The notes below the pieces were generated by a model. It was given only the letters and a program-made list of their open reading frames with translations, searched no databases and was not told the origin of the DNA. From positions 62,001 through 126,000 of the forward strand of contig NZ_JBFBVU010000009.1 in the NCBI RefSeq assembly GCF_040689105.1: a stretch of 64,000 nucleotides of DNA, in the 5' to 3' direction. The stretch is from Meridianimarinicoccus marinus (GTDB taxonomy: Bacteria; Pseudomonadota; Alphaproteobacteria; Rhodobacterales; Rhodobacteraceae). A program made the position numbers and the translations under genes. Numbering within the stretch: the stretch's first letter is position 1; each line of letters starts with the position of its first letter. This document shows positions 34,129-42,573 of this stretch, in pieces.

Positions 34129-35174
34129 TCTTCCGCTTCGTGGCGACCGTCTTTCGATGGGTGTTCTATCTGGTGCTGCTGAGTGTCGTGGTGCTTGTGG
34201 CGCTGTACTTCCCGGCGAAATCGGCCCTGCGCAAGCTGGACGCCGCCGCTGCCCTGGCCGCTGCCGAAGGCGCGGCGCCCCCGGTCGATCTGTCCCGGCT
34301 GCAACGCCTGGGCCTGTTCGTGACCTCGCAACTGCTGCCCTTGCACCAGCCTGGCGGAGCCACGGTTGAGGCGGGCGCGGTGTTTCGCGATTGCCCCGAT
34401 CTCTGCCCCGAAATGGTCGCCATCCCGGCAGGCTACTACCTGATGGGCTCTCCCCTGATCGAAGGCGACCGCTATGTGCATGTGGTCTCGCGCCGTCCGT
34501 GGCGCAAGCAACTGCCCTTCATCAACCGCGAAGGGCCGCGCCGTCTGGTGCGGATCCCCGCACCGCTGGCGTTTTCCAGCCATGAGATCACCTTTGCCGA
34601 ATGGGACGCGGCACAGGCCGACCCGGACTGGGAAGCCGCCAGCGGCCAGCCGCCCCGTGCCCTCACCTTTCAGGCCGAGAACCGCGAGACCCTGCCCGCG
34701 ACCGGCTTCATGTGGTACGATGCGCAGGCCTACGCCCGCTGGCTGTCGGCCAAGACCGGGCAGACCTACCGGTTGGCCACGGATGCGGAATGGGAATACG
34801 CCGCCCGCGCCGGCACCGTCACTGCCCGCCCCTGGGGGATGGACATCGGCAGCGACATGGCGGCCTGCGCCGGTTGCGGCCCCGCGTCGGACGGGTTGAG
34901 CATCGGCCCGGTGGGCCGGTTTCCGCCCAATGGCTTTGGCCTTTACGACATGATCGGCAATGGCTGGGAATGGGTCGAGGATTGCTTCGCCCCTTGGCAC
35001 GACCCGGTGAAAACCGACGGCAGCGCGCATCTGTTCGAGGAGTGCGAGTTTGTCACCTTCCGGGGCGGCAGTTTCGAAGATCCGCCGTGGCAGAACCGGT
35101 CGGCCATGCGCGTCGGTCCGCATCCGGACAATGACGCGCCGGGCTCGGTCATCCGCCTTGTGCGCGAGATGTAG
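34119..35174 (+). CDS. Membrane-anchored formylglycine-generating-enzyme-like (SUMF1/EgtB fold) protein
   Basis: A 351-residue protein with an N-terminal membrane anchor (residues ~10-30, FRWVFYLVLLSVVVLVALYF) and a periplasmic FGE-sulfatase domain from about residue 95. That domain has MVAIPAGYYLMGSP, ITFAEWDAAQADPDW, FMWYDAQAYARWLSAKTG, RLATDAEWEYAARAGT, NGFGLYDMIGNGWEWVED and FRGGSFEDPPWQNRSAMR. There is no sulfatase gene nearby and I do not see the paired C-terminal active-site cysteines of true FGE. A structural or other oxidative role is more likely than sulfatase activation. It overlaps the GMC gene by 10 bp. Confidence 0.75.
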   Translation: MRLIFRFVATVFRWVFYLVLLSVVVLVALYFPAKSALRKLDAAAALAAAEGAAPPVDLSRLQRLGLFVTSQLLPLHQPGGATVEAGAVFRDCPDLCPEMVAIPAGYYLMGSPLIEGDRYVHVVSRRPWRKQLPFINREGPRRLVRIPAPLAFSSHEITFAEWDAAQADPDWEAASGQPPRALTFQAENRETLPATGFMWYDAQAYARWLSAKTGQTYRLATDAEWEYAARAGTVTARPWGMDIGSDMAACAGCGPASDGLSIGPVGRFPPNGFGLYDMIGNGWEWVEDCFAPWHDPVKTDGSAHLFEECEFVTFRGGSFEDPPWQNRSAMRVGPHPDNDAPGSVIRLVREM

Positions 35175-35183
35175 GGGCCCGGC

Positions 35184-36314
35184 TCAGGCCCCTTTTCCGG
35201 ACAGCGCCCGATAGGTCTTTTCGAACTGCTCATGCACCCAGTCGGGGCGGAAGCGGTCCTCGCGCGACCGTTCCAGCGCGGTGGCGCCCATGGCGGCCAG
35301 CCGCGCGGGATCCTCCAGCACCTCGCGCACGCCTTCGCAGATGGCGGGGACATCGGCGATGGGCACCACCTTGCCGGTGCTGTCGTCGATCAGTTCGACC
35401 ACCCCCGAACAGGCCGAGGCCACGGCCGGGGTGCCGCACTGGAAGGACTCCACGATGGTAAAGGGCAGCGCCTCCCACCGTGAGGTCAGCAGGAAGATAT
35501 CGGCAGCGCGCAGGTACAGATGCGGGCGGCTGGTGCGCCCGACGAAGGTCAGAACGTCCGTCACGCCCTTTTCGGCAGCCAAGGCGTGCAGGGCGGCCTC
35601 GTCCGGCCCGTCGCCCGCAACCACGAAGCGATAGCCGGGATTGGTCTTTTTCAACTCGACCGCGCAGTCGATCAGGATATCGACGCCCTTCTGGTACATC
35701 AGCCGGGCGATGGTCACCAACAGATGCGTGCCGTCCCCCAGCAGCTCGGCGCGCAGGGCCGCAACCTCGGCCTCGGGATCGTCGGGCGCGGGGGCAACCC
35801 CCAGACCGATGACCTTCAGCCGGTCTTGCGGCACCCCGCCGATGGTCGCCAGATCCTCGGCCGAGCGGTGGCTGGGCGTGATCACCAGATCGCAGCGCCG
35901 CGCGATCCGCCCGAAGGCGGCGATGCGCTCGGGCTCGGAGCCGTGATAGGTCACCGCCAGCGGAATGTTCATGCCCATGCGCGCCAGATCGGCCACCAGC
36001 GCCGGCGCGCTTTCATGGGCGTGGATCAGGTCCACCGGGTTCTGCCGCAGCCATTGCCGCAACCGCCACGACGCGCGGCCAAGGTTGCTCAACCGATGTG
36101 GCATGTTTGCGCCCTCGCCCGCGACATAGCGGGTGGGCAGGTCCAGAAAGGCCGGTTCGGTTTCGGGGCTGGCCCAGACATCGGGCGTGCCGGCCAGAAA
36201 CACCTCGTGCCCCTGCCCGCGCATCCAGTCGCGCAGTGCCAGAATGTGGCGGGTGATCCCCCCGACCCCGAACTGGGTGCCCATCTGCAAGACCCGCAGC
36301 TTGTCCCCGCTCAT
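35184..36314 (-). CDS. Family 4 glycosyltransferase
   Basis: A 376-residue GT-B retaining transferase. The N-terminal acceptor domain has LRVLQMGTQFGVGGITRHIL and LIHAHESAPALVADLARMG. The C-terminal donor domain has VTIARLMYQKGVDILIDCAV, FVGRTSRPHLYLRAADIFLL and the EX7E motif in SRWEALPFTIVESFQCGTPA. The start at 36314 is preceded by GAGGG; ATG 36326 is an alternative. It is convergent with the FGE-like gene and divergent from another family 4 transferase, so the locus has at least three glycosyltransferases. The sugar donor cannot be named. Confidence 0.83.
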   Translation of the reverse strand: MSGDKLRVLQMGTQFGVGGITRHILALRDWMRGQGHEVFLAGTPDVWASPETEPAFLDLPTRYVAGEGANMPHRLSNLGRASWRLRQWLRQNPVDLIHAHESAPALVADLARMGMNIPLAVTYHGSEPERIAAFGRIARRCDLVITPSHRSAEDLATIGGVPQDRLKVIGLGVAPAPDDPEAEVAALRAELLGDGTHLLVTIARLMYQKGVDILIDCAVELKKTNPGYRFVVAGDGPDEAALHALAAEKGVTDVLTFVGRTSRPHLYLRAADIFLLTSRWEALPFTIVESFQCGTPAVASACSGVVELIDDSTGKVVPIADVPAICEGVREVLEDPARLAAMGATALERSREDRFRPDWVHEQFEKTYRALSGKGA

Positions 36315-36550
36315 GCGCACCCTCATACCGTTAAACCGCTGTTGCGCCCTGTTTAGCCGCAAGCGCGCCGCAGCGGTAGCTTCCGCAGCGGGAACAGCGA
36401 CCAAATGCGCCACAGGGTAAACCCGCCCTTGCCTGCGGCCCGCGCAATCACGCGGCGACCTGCGCCCGATAGACCTTGTTTGCGAACAGGACTTTGAGGC
36501 CCGCCCGAAACCGCCTAGGACTTGAAAAAGCGCAGACAAAGGGACCGCCC
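36315..36550. promoter_or_regulatory. Divergent region between two glycosyltransferase genes
   Basis: A 236-bp gap between divergent starts. The right gene has the ribosome site AAAGGGA. The segment is GC-rich with several short self-complementary pieces, but I found no clear promoter boxes or repeat, and no RNA gene. Confidence 0.3.
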
Positions 36551-37723
36551 ATGCAGATTGCCGTCGATGCCAGCCCCTGGGAAAACGAACGCGGTTTCGG
36601 GCGTTTCACGCGGGATCTGATCGCCGCGCTGGCGGCGCGCGACAGCGGGATGCGCTATACCCTGCTGTTCGACCAGCCGCCAACCCGCCCGGTGCCCGAG
36701 AATGTCGTGGTGGTGATCGCCGGGGCCGGGCAAACCATGTCCGAAGCCGCAACCGGCACCTCGGCCCGCCATTCCGCCACGCTGGCCACCATGGCGCGGG
36801 CGGCGCGCGGGCTGACGGCGGATGTGTTCTTCTACCCGGCGGTCTATTCCTACTTCCCGTTGCTGGCGCGCACCCCCAGCGTGATCTGTTTCCACGACAC
36901 CATTCCCGAACGCTTCCCGGACCTGATCTTTCCGTCGAAGAAGAACTTCCGGCTGTGGCAGGCGAAATGCTGGCTGGCCAAGAAACAGGCCACGCGGGTG
37001 ATGACGATCTCACAGGCCTCGGCGCAGGATCTGTCATCCATCCTGAACATCCGGGCCGACCGCATCGATGTCATCACCGAAGGCGCGTCCGAGGTCTTCA
37101 GTCCGGTCACCGATGCTGCGGTGCTGTCGCAGGTGCGCGCGCGCCACGGCATCGCTGACACCGCTCGCTTGCTGGTCTATGTGGGCGGCTTCAACCGCCA
37201 CAAGAACGTGCTGCGCCTGATCGAGGCGATGCCCGACATTCTCGCCGCCGTGCCCGAGGCGCATCTGGCCATCGTCGGACGCACCACCGGCGCGCGGTTC
37301 TGGGACAATGTCGACGAGCTGAAGGCCGGGGCCAGCGCCGATGCGCGCGCCTCGGACGCCATCACCTTCACCGGAGAGATCGACGACGACGAATTGGCGA
37401 CCCTGCTGTCTGGGGCCGAGGCGCTGGTATTCCCGTCGCTCTGGGAAGGCTTCGGCCTGCCCGCGCTGGAGGCCATGTCCTGCGGCACGCCGGTCCTGTC
37501 ATCGGACCGGGGCAGCCTGCCGGAAGTGGTGGGCGACGGCGGGCTCTATTTCGACCCGGAGCATCCCGAGGCTTTGGCCAAGGCCGCGATCCGGCTGCTG
37601 TGCGACACTGCGCTGGCCGGGGATCTGCGCAACAAGGCGCTGGCGCAGGCGGGCACATTCGGTTGGGACAAGGCGGCGGATCTGGCCGAGGCAAGCTTTC
37701 GCAAGGCGGCCCGCCGCGCCTGA
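36551..37723 (+). CDS. Family 4 glycosyltransferase (mannosyltransferase-like)
   Basis: A 390-residue GT-B transferase. N-terminal MQIAVDASPWENERGFGRFT shows the glycine-rich acceptor-side motif, and ICFHDTIPERFPDLIFPSKK is typical of WbaZ/PimB-like transferases. The donor side has LVYVGGFNRHKNVLRLIEAM and the EX7E motif in SLWEGFGLPALEAMSCGTPV. ATG 36551 is used, with an AAAGGGA site; the frame is open 75 bp further upstream without family match. It ends before a bidirectional terminator shared with katG. Confidence 0.84.
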   Translation: MQIAVDASPWENERGFGRFTRDLIAALAARDSGMRYTLLFDQPPTRPVPENVVVVIAGAGQTMSEAATGTSARHSATLATMARAARGLTADVFFYPAVYSYFPLLARTPSVICFHDTIPERFPDLIFPSKKNFRLWQAKCWLAKKQATRVMTISQASAQDLSSILNIRADRIDVITEGASEVFSPVTDAAVLSQVRARHGIADTARLLVYVGGFNRHKNVLRLIEAMPDILAAVPEAHLAIVGRTTGARFWDNVDELKAGASADARASDAITFTGEIDDDELATLLSGAEALVFPSLWEGFGLPALEAMSCGTPVLSSDRGSLPEVVGDGGLYFDPEHPEALAKAAIRLLCDTALAGDLRNKALAQAGTFGWDKAADLAEASFRKAARRA

Positions 37724-37730
37724 GTCATGA

Positions 37731-37764
37731 AAAAGGGCGCGCCGGTGTCCCGGCACGCCCTTTG
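37731..37764. terminator. Bidirectional intrinsic terminator between glycosyltransferase and katG
   Basis: A 14-bp stem with one mismatch: arms 37732-37745 and 37750-37763, a four-base loop, and A/T runs on both outer sides. Reading toward katG's downstream side (minus strand) the stem is followed by five T. Reading + it ends in TTTG. It suits the two convergent genes. Confidence 0.85.
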
Positions 37765-37779
37765 TCCTGCGGTTCGCGA

Positions 37780-39975
37780 TCACTTCACGTCGAAGCGGTC
37801 CGCCTCCATGACCTTGGTCCAGGCGGCGGCGAAGTCCGCCACGAACCGCGCCTTGGAGTCGTCCTGGGCATAGAATTCGGCCAGAGCGCGCAGTTGCGAG
37901 TTCGAGCCGAACACCAGATCGACACGGGTGCCGGTCCATTTCAGATCGCCGCTGGCACGGACGCGGCCTTCATAGATGCCGTCCTCGGCCGGGGCCCATT
38001 CGGTGTCCATGTCCACAAGGTTGACGAAGAAGTCGTTGGTCAGCGCGTCGGACTTGTCGGTCAGCACCCCGTGTCTGCTGCCGCCATGGTTGGCCCCCAG
38101 CATCCGCAGCCCGCCCACAAGCACGGTCATTTCCGGTGCGGTCAGGCCCAGCAGTTGCGCCCGGTCCACCAGCAGTTCTTCAAGCGAGACGGTGAACTCG
38201 GCCTTGGCGTAGTTCCGGAAGCCATCGGCCTGCGGTTCCAGCACCTCGAAAGCCTCCACGTCAGTCTCCTCGGCGCTGGCGTCGGTGCGCCCCGGTGTGA
38301 AGGGCAAGGACAGATCATGGCCGGCGTTCTTGGCCGCCCGTTCGACCGCCGCATCGCCCGCCAGCACGATCAGATCAGCCAAAGAGACCTTTTTGTTGCC
38401 CGATTGCGCGCCATTGAAGTCGGCCTGGATGCCTTCCAGAACCGCCAGCACCTGCGCAAGCTGGTCGGGCTGGTTGACCGCCCAGTCCTTTTGCGGCGCC
38501 AGACGGATGCGGGCCCCGTTCGCGCCGCCGCGCTTGTCGGAATCGCGATAGGTCGAGGCCGAGGCCCAGGCCGCCGACACCAGCGCCGCGTTGGACAGGT
38601 CGCTGGCCAGAACCTTTGCCTTCAGGTCGGCAATATCGGCGGCATCGATCAGGTCGTGATCCACCGGCGGGATCGGATCCTGCCAGATCAGGTCTTCGGC
38701 CGGAACCTCCTTGCCCAGATAGCGGGATTTCGGCCCCATGTCGCGGTGGGTCAGCTTGAACCACGCCCGCGCGAAAGCATCGGCGAATTCCTCGGGGTTG
38801 GCCTGATAGTGACGCGAGATCTTGCCATATTCCGGGTCCATCTTCATGGCCATGTCGGCGGTGGTCATCATCAGCTTTACCGGCTGGTCCGATCCATCGA
38901 CCTGCGGCGCGTGATCGTCTGTCGACAGGCCGACCGCTTGCCAGATATGCGCGCCGGCGGGGCTTTTGGTCAGTTCCCAATCATAGCCCAGAAGCGCATC
39001 GAGATAACCCATGTCCCATTGGGTGGGGTTCGATGTCCACGGGCCTTCGATGCCGCTGCCGATGGCATCCACACCCTTGCCGGACTTGTGGCTGCTGGCC
39101 CAGCCCAGCCCCATCTGTTCGATCTCGGCGGCCTCGGGCTCGGGACCGACCAGCGCGACATCCCCCGCGCCATGGGCCTTGCCGAAGGTGTGCCCGCCTG
39201 CGGTCAGCGCCACGGTTTCCCAGTCATCCATCGCCATGCGTGCAAAGGTGTCGCGAATGTCGGCGGCTGAGGCCAGCGGGTCGGGGTTTCCGTCCGGACC
39301 TTCCGGGTTCACATAGATCAGCCCCATCTGCACCGCCGCCAGCGGGTTCTCCAACTCGCGCTCGCCCGAATAGCGCTTGTCCGCCAGCCATTCGGTTTCC
39401 TTGCCCCAGTAGATGTCCTCTTCGGGCTCCCAGATATCCTCGCGGCCCCCGGCGAAACCGAAGGTTTTCAGCCCCATGGATTCCAGCGCCACGTTGCCGG
39501 TCAGGATGAACAGATCTGCCCAGGACAGGCTGTTGCCGTATTTCTGCTTGATCGGCCACAGCAGGCGCCGCGCCCGGTCGAGAAGCACGTTGTCGGGCCA
39601 TGAATTGAGCGGTGCAAAGCGTTGGCTGCCCGTCGAGCCGCCGCCGCGCCCGTCGGCAGTCCGATAGGTGCCGGCGCTGTGCCACGCCATGCGGATGAAG
39701 AACGGGCCGTAGTGACCGTAGTCCGCCGGCCACCAGTCCTTGCTGTCGGTCATCAGCGCGGTCAGATCGGCCTTTACCGCGTCCAGGTTCAGCTTCTGGA
39801 ATTCCTCGGCATAGTTGAAGGTGCCGCGCAGCGGGTCGGGCTTGGCCGAATGCTGGTGCAGGATCTTCAGGTTCAACTGGTTCGGCCACCATTCCTTGTT
39901 GGTGGTGCCCCGGTTGCCCGCCATCACCGGCGTGCCATGCATGACCGGGCATTTGCCGCTATCGTTTCCGTCCAT
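37780..39975 (-). CDS. katG: Catalase-peroxidase KatG
   Basis: Bifunctional heme catalase/peroxidase, 731 residues. The distal heme side has R95-W98-H99 in FFIRMAWHSAGTYR. The proximal His lies in TAGGHTFGKAHG. The covalent Trp-Tyr-Met adduct is supported by W98 and the Tyr of LIYVNPEGPDGNPDP. The C-terminal degenerate repeat peroxidase domain is complete. The start MDGNDSGKCPVMHG (39975) has a GGGAGAG ribosome site; ATG 39990 is possible. It has a textbook OxyR site 103 bp upstream and a strong terminator downstream. No oxyR gene is in this window. Confidence 0.96.
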   Translation of the reverse strand: MDGNDSGKCPVMHGTPVMAGNRGTTNKEWWPNQLNLKILHQHSAKPDPLRGTFNYAEEFQKLNLDAVKADLTALMTDSKDWWPADYGHYGPFFIRMAWHSAGTYRTADGRGGGSTGSQRFAPLNSWPDNVLLDRARRLLWPIKQKYGNSLSWADLFILTGNVALESMGLKTFGFAGGREDIWEPEEDIYWGKETEWLADKRYSGERELENPLAAVQMGLIYVNPEGPDGNPDPLASAADIRDTFARMAMDDWETVALTAGGHTFGKAHGAGDVALVGPEPEAAEIEQMGLGWASSHKSGKGVDAIGSGIEGPWTSNPTQWDMGYLDALLGYDWELTKSPAGAHIWQAVGLSTDDHAPQVDGSDQPVKLMMTTADMAMKMDPEYGKISRHYQANPEEFADAFARAWFKLTHRDMGPKSRYLGKEVPAEDLIWQDPIPPVDHDLIDAADIADLKAKVLASDLSNAALVSAAWASASTYRDSDKRGGANGARIRLAPQKDWAVNQPDQLAQVLAVLEGIQADFNGAQSGNKKVSLADLIVLAGDAAVERAAKNAGHDLSLPFTPGRTDASAEETDVEAFEVLEPQADGFRNYAKAEFTVSLEELLVDRAQLLGLTAPEMTVLVGGLRMLGANHGGSRHGVLTDKSDALTNDFFVNLVDMDTEWAPAEDGIYEGRVRASGDLKWTGTRVDLVFGSNSQLRALAEFYAQDDSKARFVADFAAAWTKVMEADRFDVK

Positions 39976-40077
39976 TGTCGTCTCTCCCATCGTCGGATCA
40001 TTTGAAATCTGCGCCGCGCAGAGTCGCGTCGGCGAATGTTCTGCAGTGAGGGTATCAAGTCCTGCCGATAACGAAAA

Positions 40078-40114
40078 TTAGCAAGTTGTTATGGATTCGA
40101 TAGCCTTGCCCTAT
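40078..40114. promoter_or_regulatory. OxyR binding site upstream of katG
   Basis: Four tetranucleotides with exact 7-base spacing: TTAG (40078), TTAT (40089), ATAG (40100), CTAT (40111). The OxyR consensus is ATAG-N7-CTAT-N7-ATAG-N7-CTAT; 14 of 16 bases match. The site lies 103-139 bp before the katG ATG and just outside the divergent methyltransferase's 3' end. It predicts peroxide induction of katG. Confidence 0.8.
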
Positions 40115-40153
40115 GAAGGTCGGTGGCCATCTCCCGCAGGGTCCACCGGTATT

Positions 40154-41215
40154 TCAAGGAACCACCCAGACATGGGCCACGCTGATCGCCTCGTCCGAGA
40201 CCACGGCCTGCGTGCGTGACGGCGCGGGCAGGTCGCCCAGGCGCGTCTGCTCATGCACCAGGATGCGGGTGCCGGGGCGGGCGCGGCGCAGCACGCGCGG
40301 CAGTACCGTGCTCAGCACATAGGTCGGCAGAAACAGGAAGATGATCGTGGCGTGGCTCAGGTCGGCCTCTTCGGCAAAGCCTGCCCGGATCTCGACGCGC
40401 TGCTGCACGGCCGGGTCCAGCGCGGCGCGGGCAGCCCCGGCGGCGGCGACCAGCGCCGGGTTGGCCTCGACCCCTTCGGCGCGGCATCCGAAGTCGCGCG
40501 CGGCGGCAAGAACGATTCGTCCGTCGCCACACCCCAGATCCAGCAGATTGTCCTGTGGTCCGGGGGCCACGACGTTCAGAAGCGGGGCGATCAGGCTGTC
40601 GGGCGTGCCGAGGAAATCAATGTCCGACAGGGGCGCCTTGTGTCGCGACAGGCGGTTGCGCGCCACCCGTGCCAGACGCACCGCCGGATAGGCCCAGCCA
40701 GCCGCCGCCGGCAGGCGCTGCGCCGCGATATCGGCCATCCGGGGCCGCATCTTGTCCGGAAACCCGCTGCCCGCCCCCTCAAGATGCAGCACAACGCGCG
40801 CGGTCACCGCGTCGCCGCGCACCAGCGTCACGCTGGGCACATAGCGCCCCAGCGCGGCCGCCTGCCCCGCCGTCGGTTGAAACGGCAGGTGAAAGCCCAG
40901 CGGCGCGAGTGCTGTCAGCGCCGATCCCAGATCAGATGCCGCGATGCGCAGGGCGGTCTGGTGATGCTGCAGGGCGTCGCGATCTTCCGGGCCGGGCACC
41001 GGTGTCACGGCCACCCCTGCTATCTGGCAGGCCTGCAAGACCTCCTTGCGCACCGACAGCATCCGCCGGGAAATCGCAGCACAGGCCGCGACCACATCGC
41101 GGGCCATCGCGGTGGCGTCCGACGGCGCGAGGGTCATCAGCTCGGATGCCACCTGCGCCGCCCTTTGATCGTGAATGGCGGCCACTAGCGCGGCGGAAGG
41201 ATCGGTCTTGGTCAC
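40154..41215 (-). CDS. Class I SAM-dependent methyltransferase-like protein with N-terminal helical extension
   Basis: A 353-residue protein. The C-terminal part (~210-330) is a Rossmann methyltransferase: DNLLDLGCGDGRIVLAAARD (motif I), then AEGVEANPALVAAAG and a hydrophobic strand HATIIFLFLPTYV where motif IV is expected. The first ~200 residues are Ala-rich and mostly helical, with no family I can name (a distant likeness to nucleotidyltransferase-fold proteins is only an impression). I use GTG 41215; another GTG at 41263 would add 16 residues. It is divergent from the NRPS operon, so it may be independent of it. The methyl acceptor is unknown; DOT1-like or porin-type methyltransferases share the motif style. 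Confidence 0.6.
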   Translation of the reverse strand: MTKTDPSAALVAAIHDQRAAQVASELMTLAPSDATAMARDVVAACAAISRRMLSVRKEVLQACQIAGVAVTPVPGPEDRDALQHHQTALRIAASDLGSALTALAPLGFHLPFQPTAGQAAALGRYVPSVTLVRGDAVTARVVLHLEGAGSGFPDKMRPRMADIAAQRLPAAAGWAYPAVRLARVARNRLSRHKAPLSDIDFLGTPDSLIAPLLNVVAPGPQDNLLDLGCGDGRIVLAAARDFGCRAEGVEANPALVAAAGAARAALDPAVQQRVEIRAGFAEEADLSHATIIFLFLPTYVLSTVLPRVLRRARPGTRILVHEQTRLGDLPAPSRTQAVVSDEAISVAHVWVVP

Positions 41216-41376
41216 GCGGCAACCTCGGCAGGACACAGGCAGGGTTGCCGAACCGTTGACCACGTGGAATTTTTTGTCAAACTATCGCGGACTTCTGAAA
41301 TATTTGGTCTAATATTCTGGTTAGATACGTGTTTGGTGGTTCCATTGCGAAAGGCTTTGGTTGAGGGGGAAGAGAT

Positions 41377-42564
41377 ATGGGGTTTCGAGGTCTGATCGCG
41401 CTTTGCGCTGTACTGCTGGCGGCATCGCTGCCGGCCTCCGCGCATCGACTGAATGAAACCTATGTCTATTTCACGGTCACCGACAGTTCCCTGTCAGGCC
41501 GGATCGAGGCACGGCTGGAAGATCTCGACGGACTGGTCGGGCTGGATGCCGATGGCGACGGACAGGCCACGCCAGAGGAATTCGAGGCGCAGGCCGCCGC
41601 AGTTTTGTCCCGCTTTGCGGATCGCCTGACGTTGCAGGACGAAGGCACGGATCATCCGGTTGTCTTCACCGATCACACCTTCCTGCCGACGCCGCAGGGC
41701 ATTTTCGTGCAGATGAATTTCGACGTGCCGACCATGGCGCAACCGCCGGAAGGGGTGACCGTTCTGTATCGCTCGCCGTTCCAGGACACTGATCCCGGCC
41801 ATCTGGGCTATGGTCTGATCGAGAACAACACCCGCACCGGGATCGAGAACAACGAGGGCCACATCGCGGTGATCTTCAAGGCAGACGCCCCGGCGCAATG
41901 GTTGTCGCTGGTCGGTGATCCGCCGTGGACCGTCTTTGTCGAATTTGTGGTCCATGGCATCTGGCACATCTGGCTGGGTTTCGACCATGTGGTGTTCCTT
42001 GTGGCGCTGCTGTTGCCGGCGGTCTTGCGTGCCGACAACCGTCGGTGGCTGCCGGTCGAGGATTTCCGGGACGCGTTCTTCAATGTCCTGAAGATTGTCA
42101 CCGCGTTTACACTCAGCCATTCGGTCACACTGACGCTGGCGGGGCTGGGGATTGTGACGCTGCCGGTGTCTCTGGTCGAGGCGGTCATCGCCCTGTCGAT
42201 CATCGTGGTGGCGGTGATGAATTTCTTCCCGACCATGCATCGTTACACCCTTGCCGTGGTGCTGGTATTCGGCCTTTTCCACGGATTCGGCTTTGCCAAT
42301 GTGCTGGCGCCGCTGGGGGTACAGCCCTCGGCCAAGGTCATCGGGCTGGCCGCCTTCAACATCGGGGTGGAACTGGGCCAGGTGGCCATCGTCATCGTGC
42401 TGTTCCCGATCCTCTTCGCGCTGCGGCGGCTGGCGGTCTATCCGCTGGTGGCGACGCAGCTGGCCTCGGTGGTGTTCATCCTTCTGGCGGCGGTCTGGTT
42501 CGTCGAGCGCAGCTCGGGCATCTTCTGGCGCCTGCATCAGCAGCTTCTGGCCGCCTGGACCTAG
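41377..42564 (+). CDS. HupE/UreJ_2-family membrane protein with an EF-hand-like loop
   Basis: A 395-residue protein with signal peptide (cleavage near residue 22, ASA-H). It has a periplasmic domain of about 150 residues and a C-terminal bundle of six or seven membrane helices. The membrane part keeps HX5DH (HIWLGFDH) and LFHGFGFANVLAPLG, related to the motifs of nickel-transporting HupE. The periplasmic part contains a canonical 12-residue EF-hand loop, D57-A-D-G-D-G-Q-A-T-P-E-E68, with Asp at 1, 3 and 5, Gly at 6 and Glu at 12. The ribosome site is GAGGGGGAAG. Only 9 bp separate it from the adenylation gene, so it probably belongs to the NRPS operon, where it could carry metal or help export. 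Confidence 0.78.
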   Translation: MGFRGLIALCAVLLAASLPASAHRLNETYVYFTVTDSSLSGRIEARLEDLDGLVGLDADGDGQATPEEFEAQAAAVLSRFADRLTLQDEGTDHPVVFTDHTFLPTPQGIFVQMNFDVPTMAQPPEGVTVLYRSPFQDTDPGHLGYGLIENNTRTGIENNEGHIAVIFKADAPAQWLSLVGDPPWTVFVEFVVHGIWHIWLGFDHVVFLVALLLPAVLRADNRRWLPVEDFRDAFFNVLKIVTAFTLSHSVTLTLAGLGIVTLPVSLVEAVIALSIIVVAVMNFFPTMHRYTLAVVLVFGLFHGFGFANVLAPLGVQPSAKVIGLAAFNIGVELGQVAIVIVLFPILFALRRLAVYPLVATQLASVVFILLAAVWFVERSSGIFWRLHQQLLAAWT

Positions 42565-42573
42565 GGGTCTCGC

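Noticed and set aside
34119..35174. True sulfatase-activating FGE
   Set aside because: The fold is right, but I see no sulfatase nearby and no paired active-site cysteines near the C terminus, so I call it only FGE-like.
40113..40322. Small + strand open frame (69 codons) starting just after the OxyR site
   Set aside because: It overlaps the methyltransferase gene on the other strand and the translation is Arg/Thr/Ser-rich without a ribosome site.
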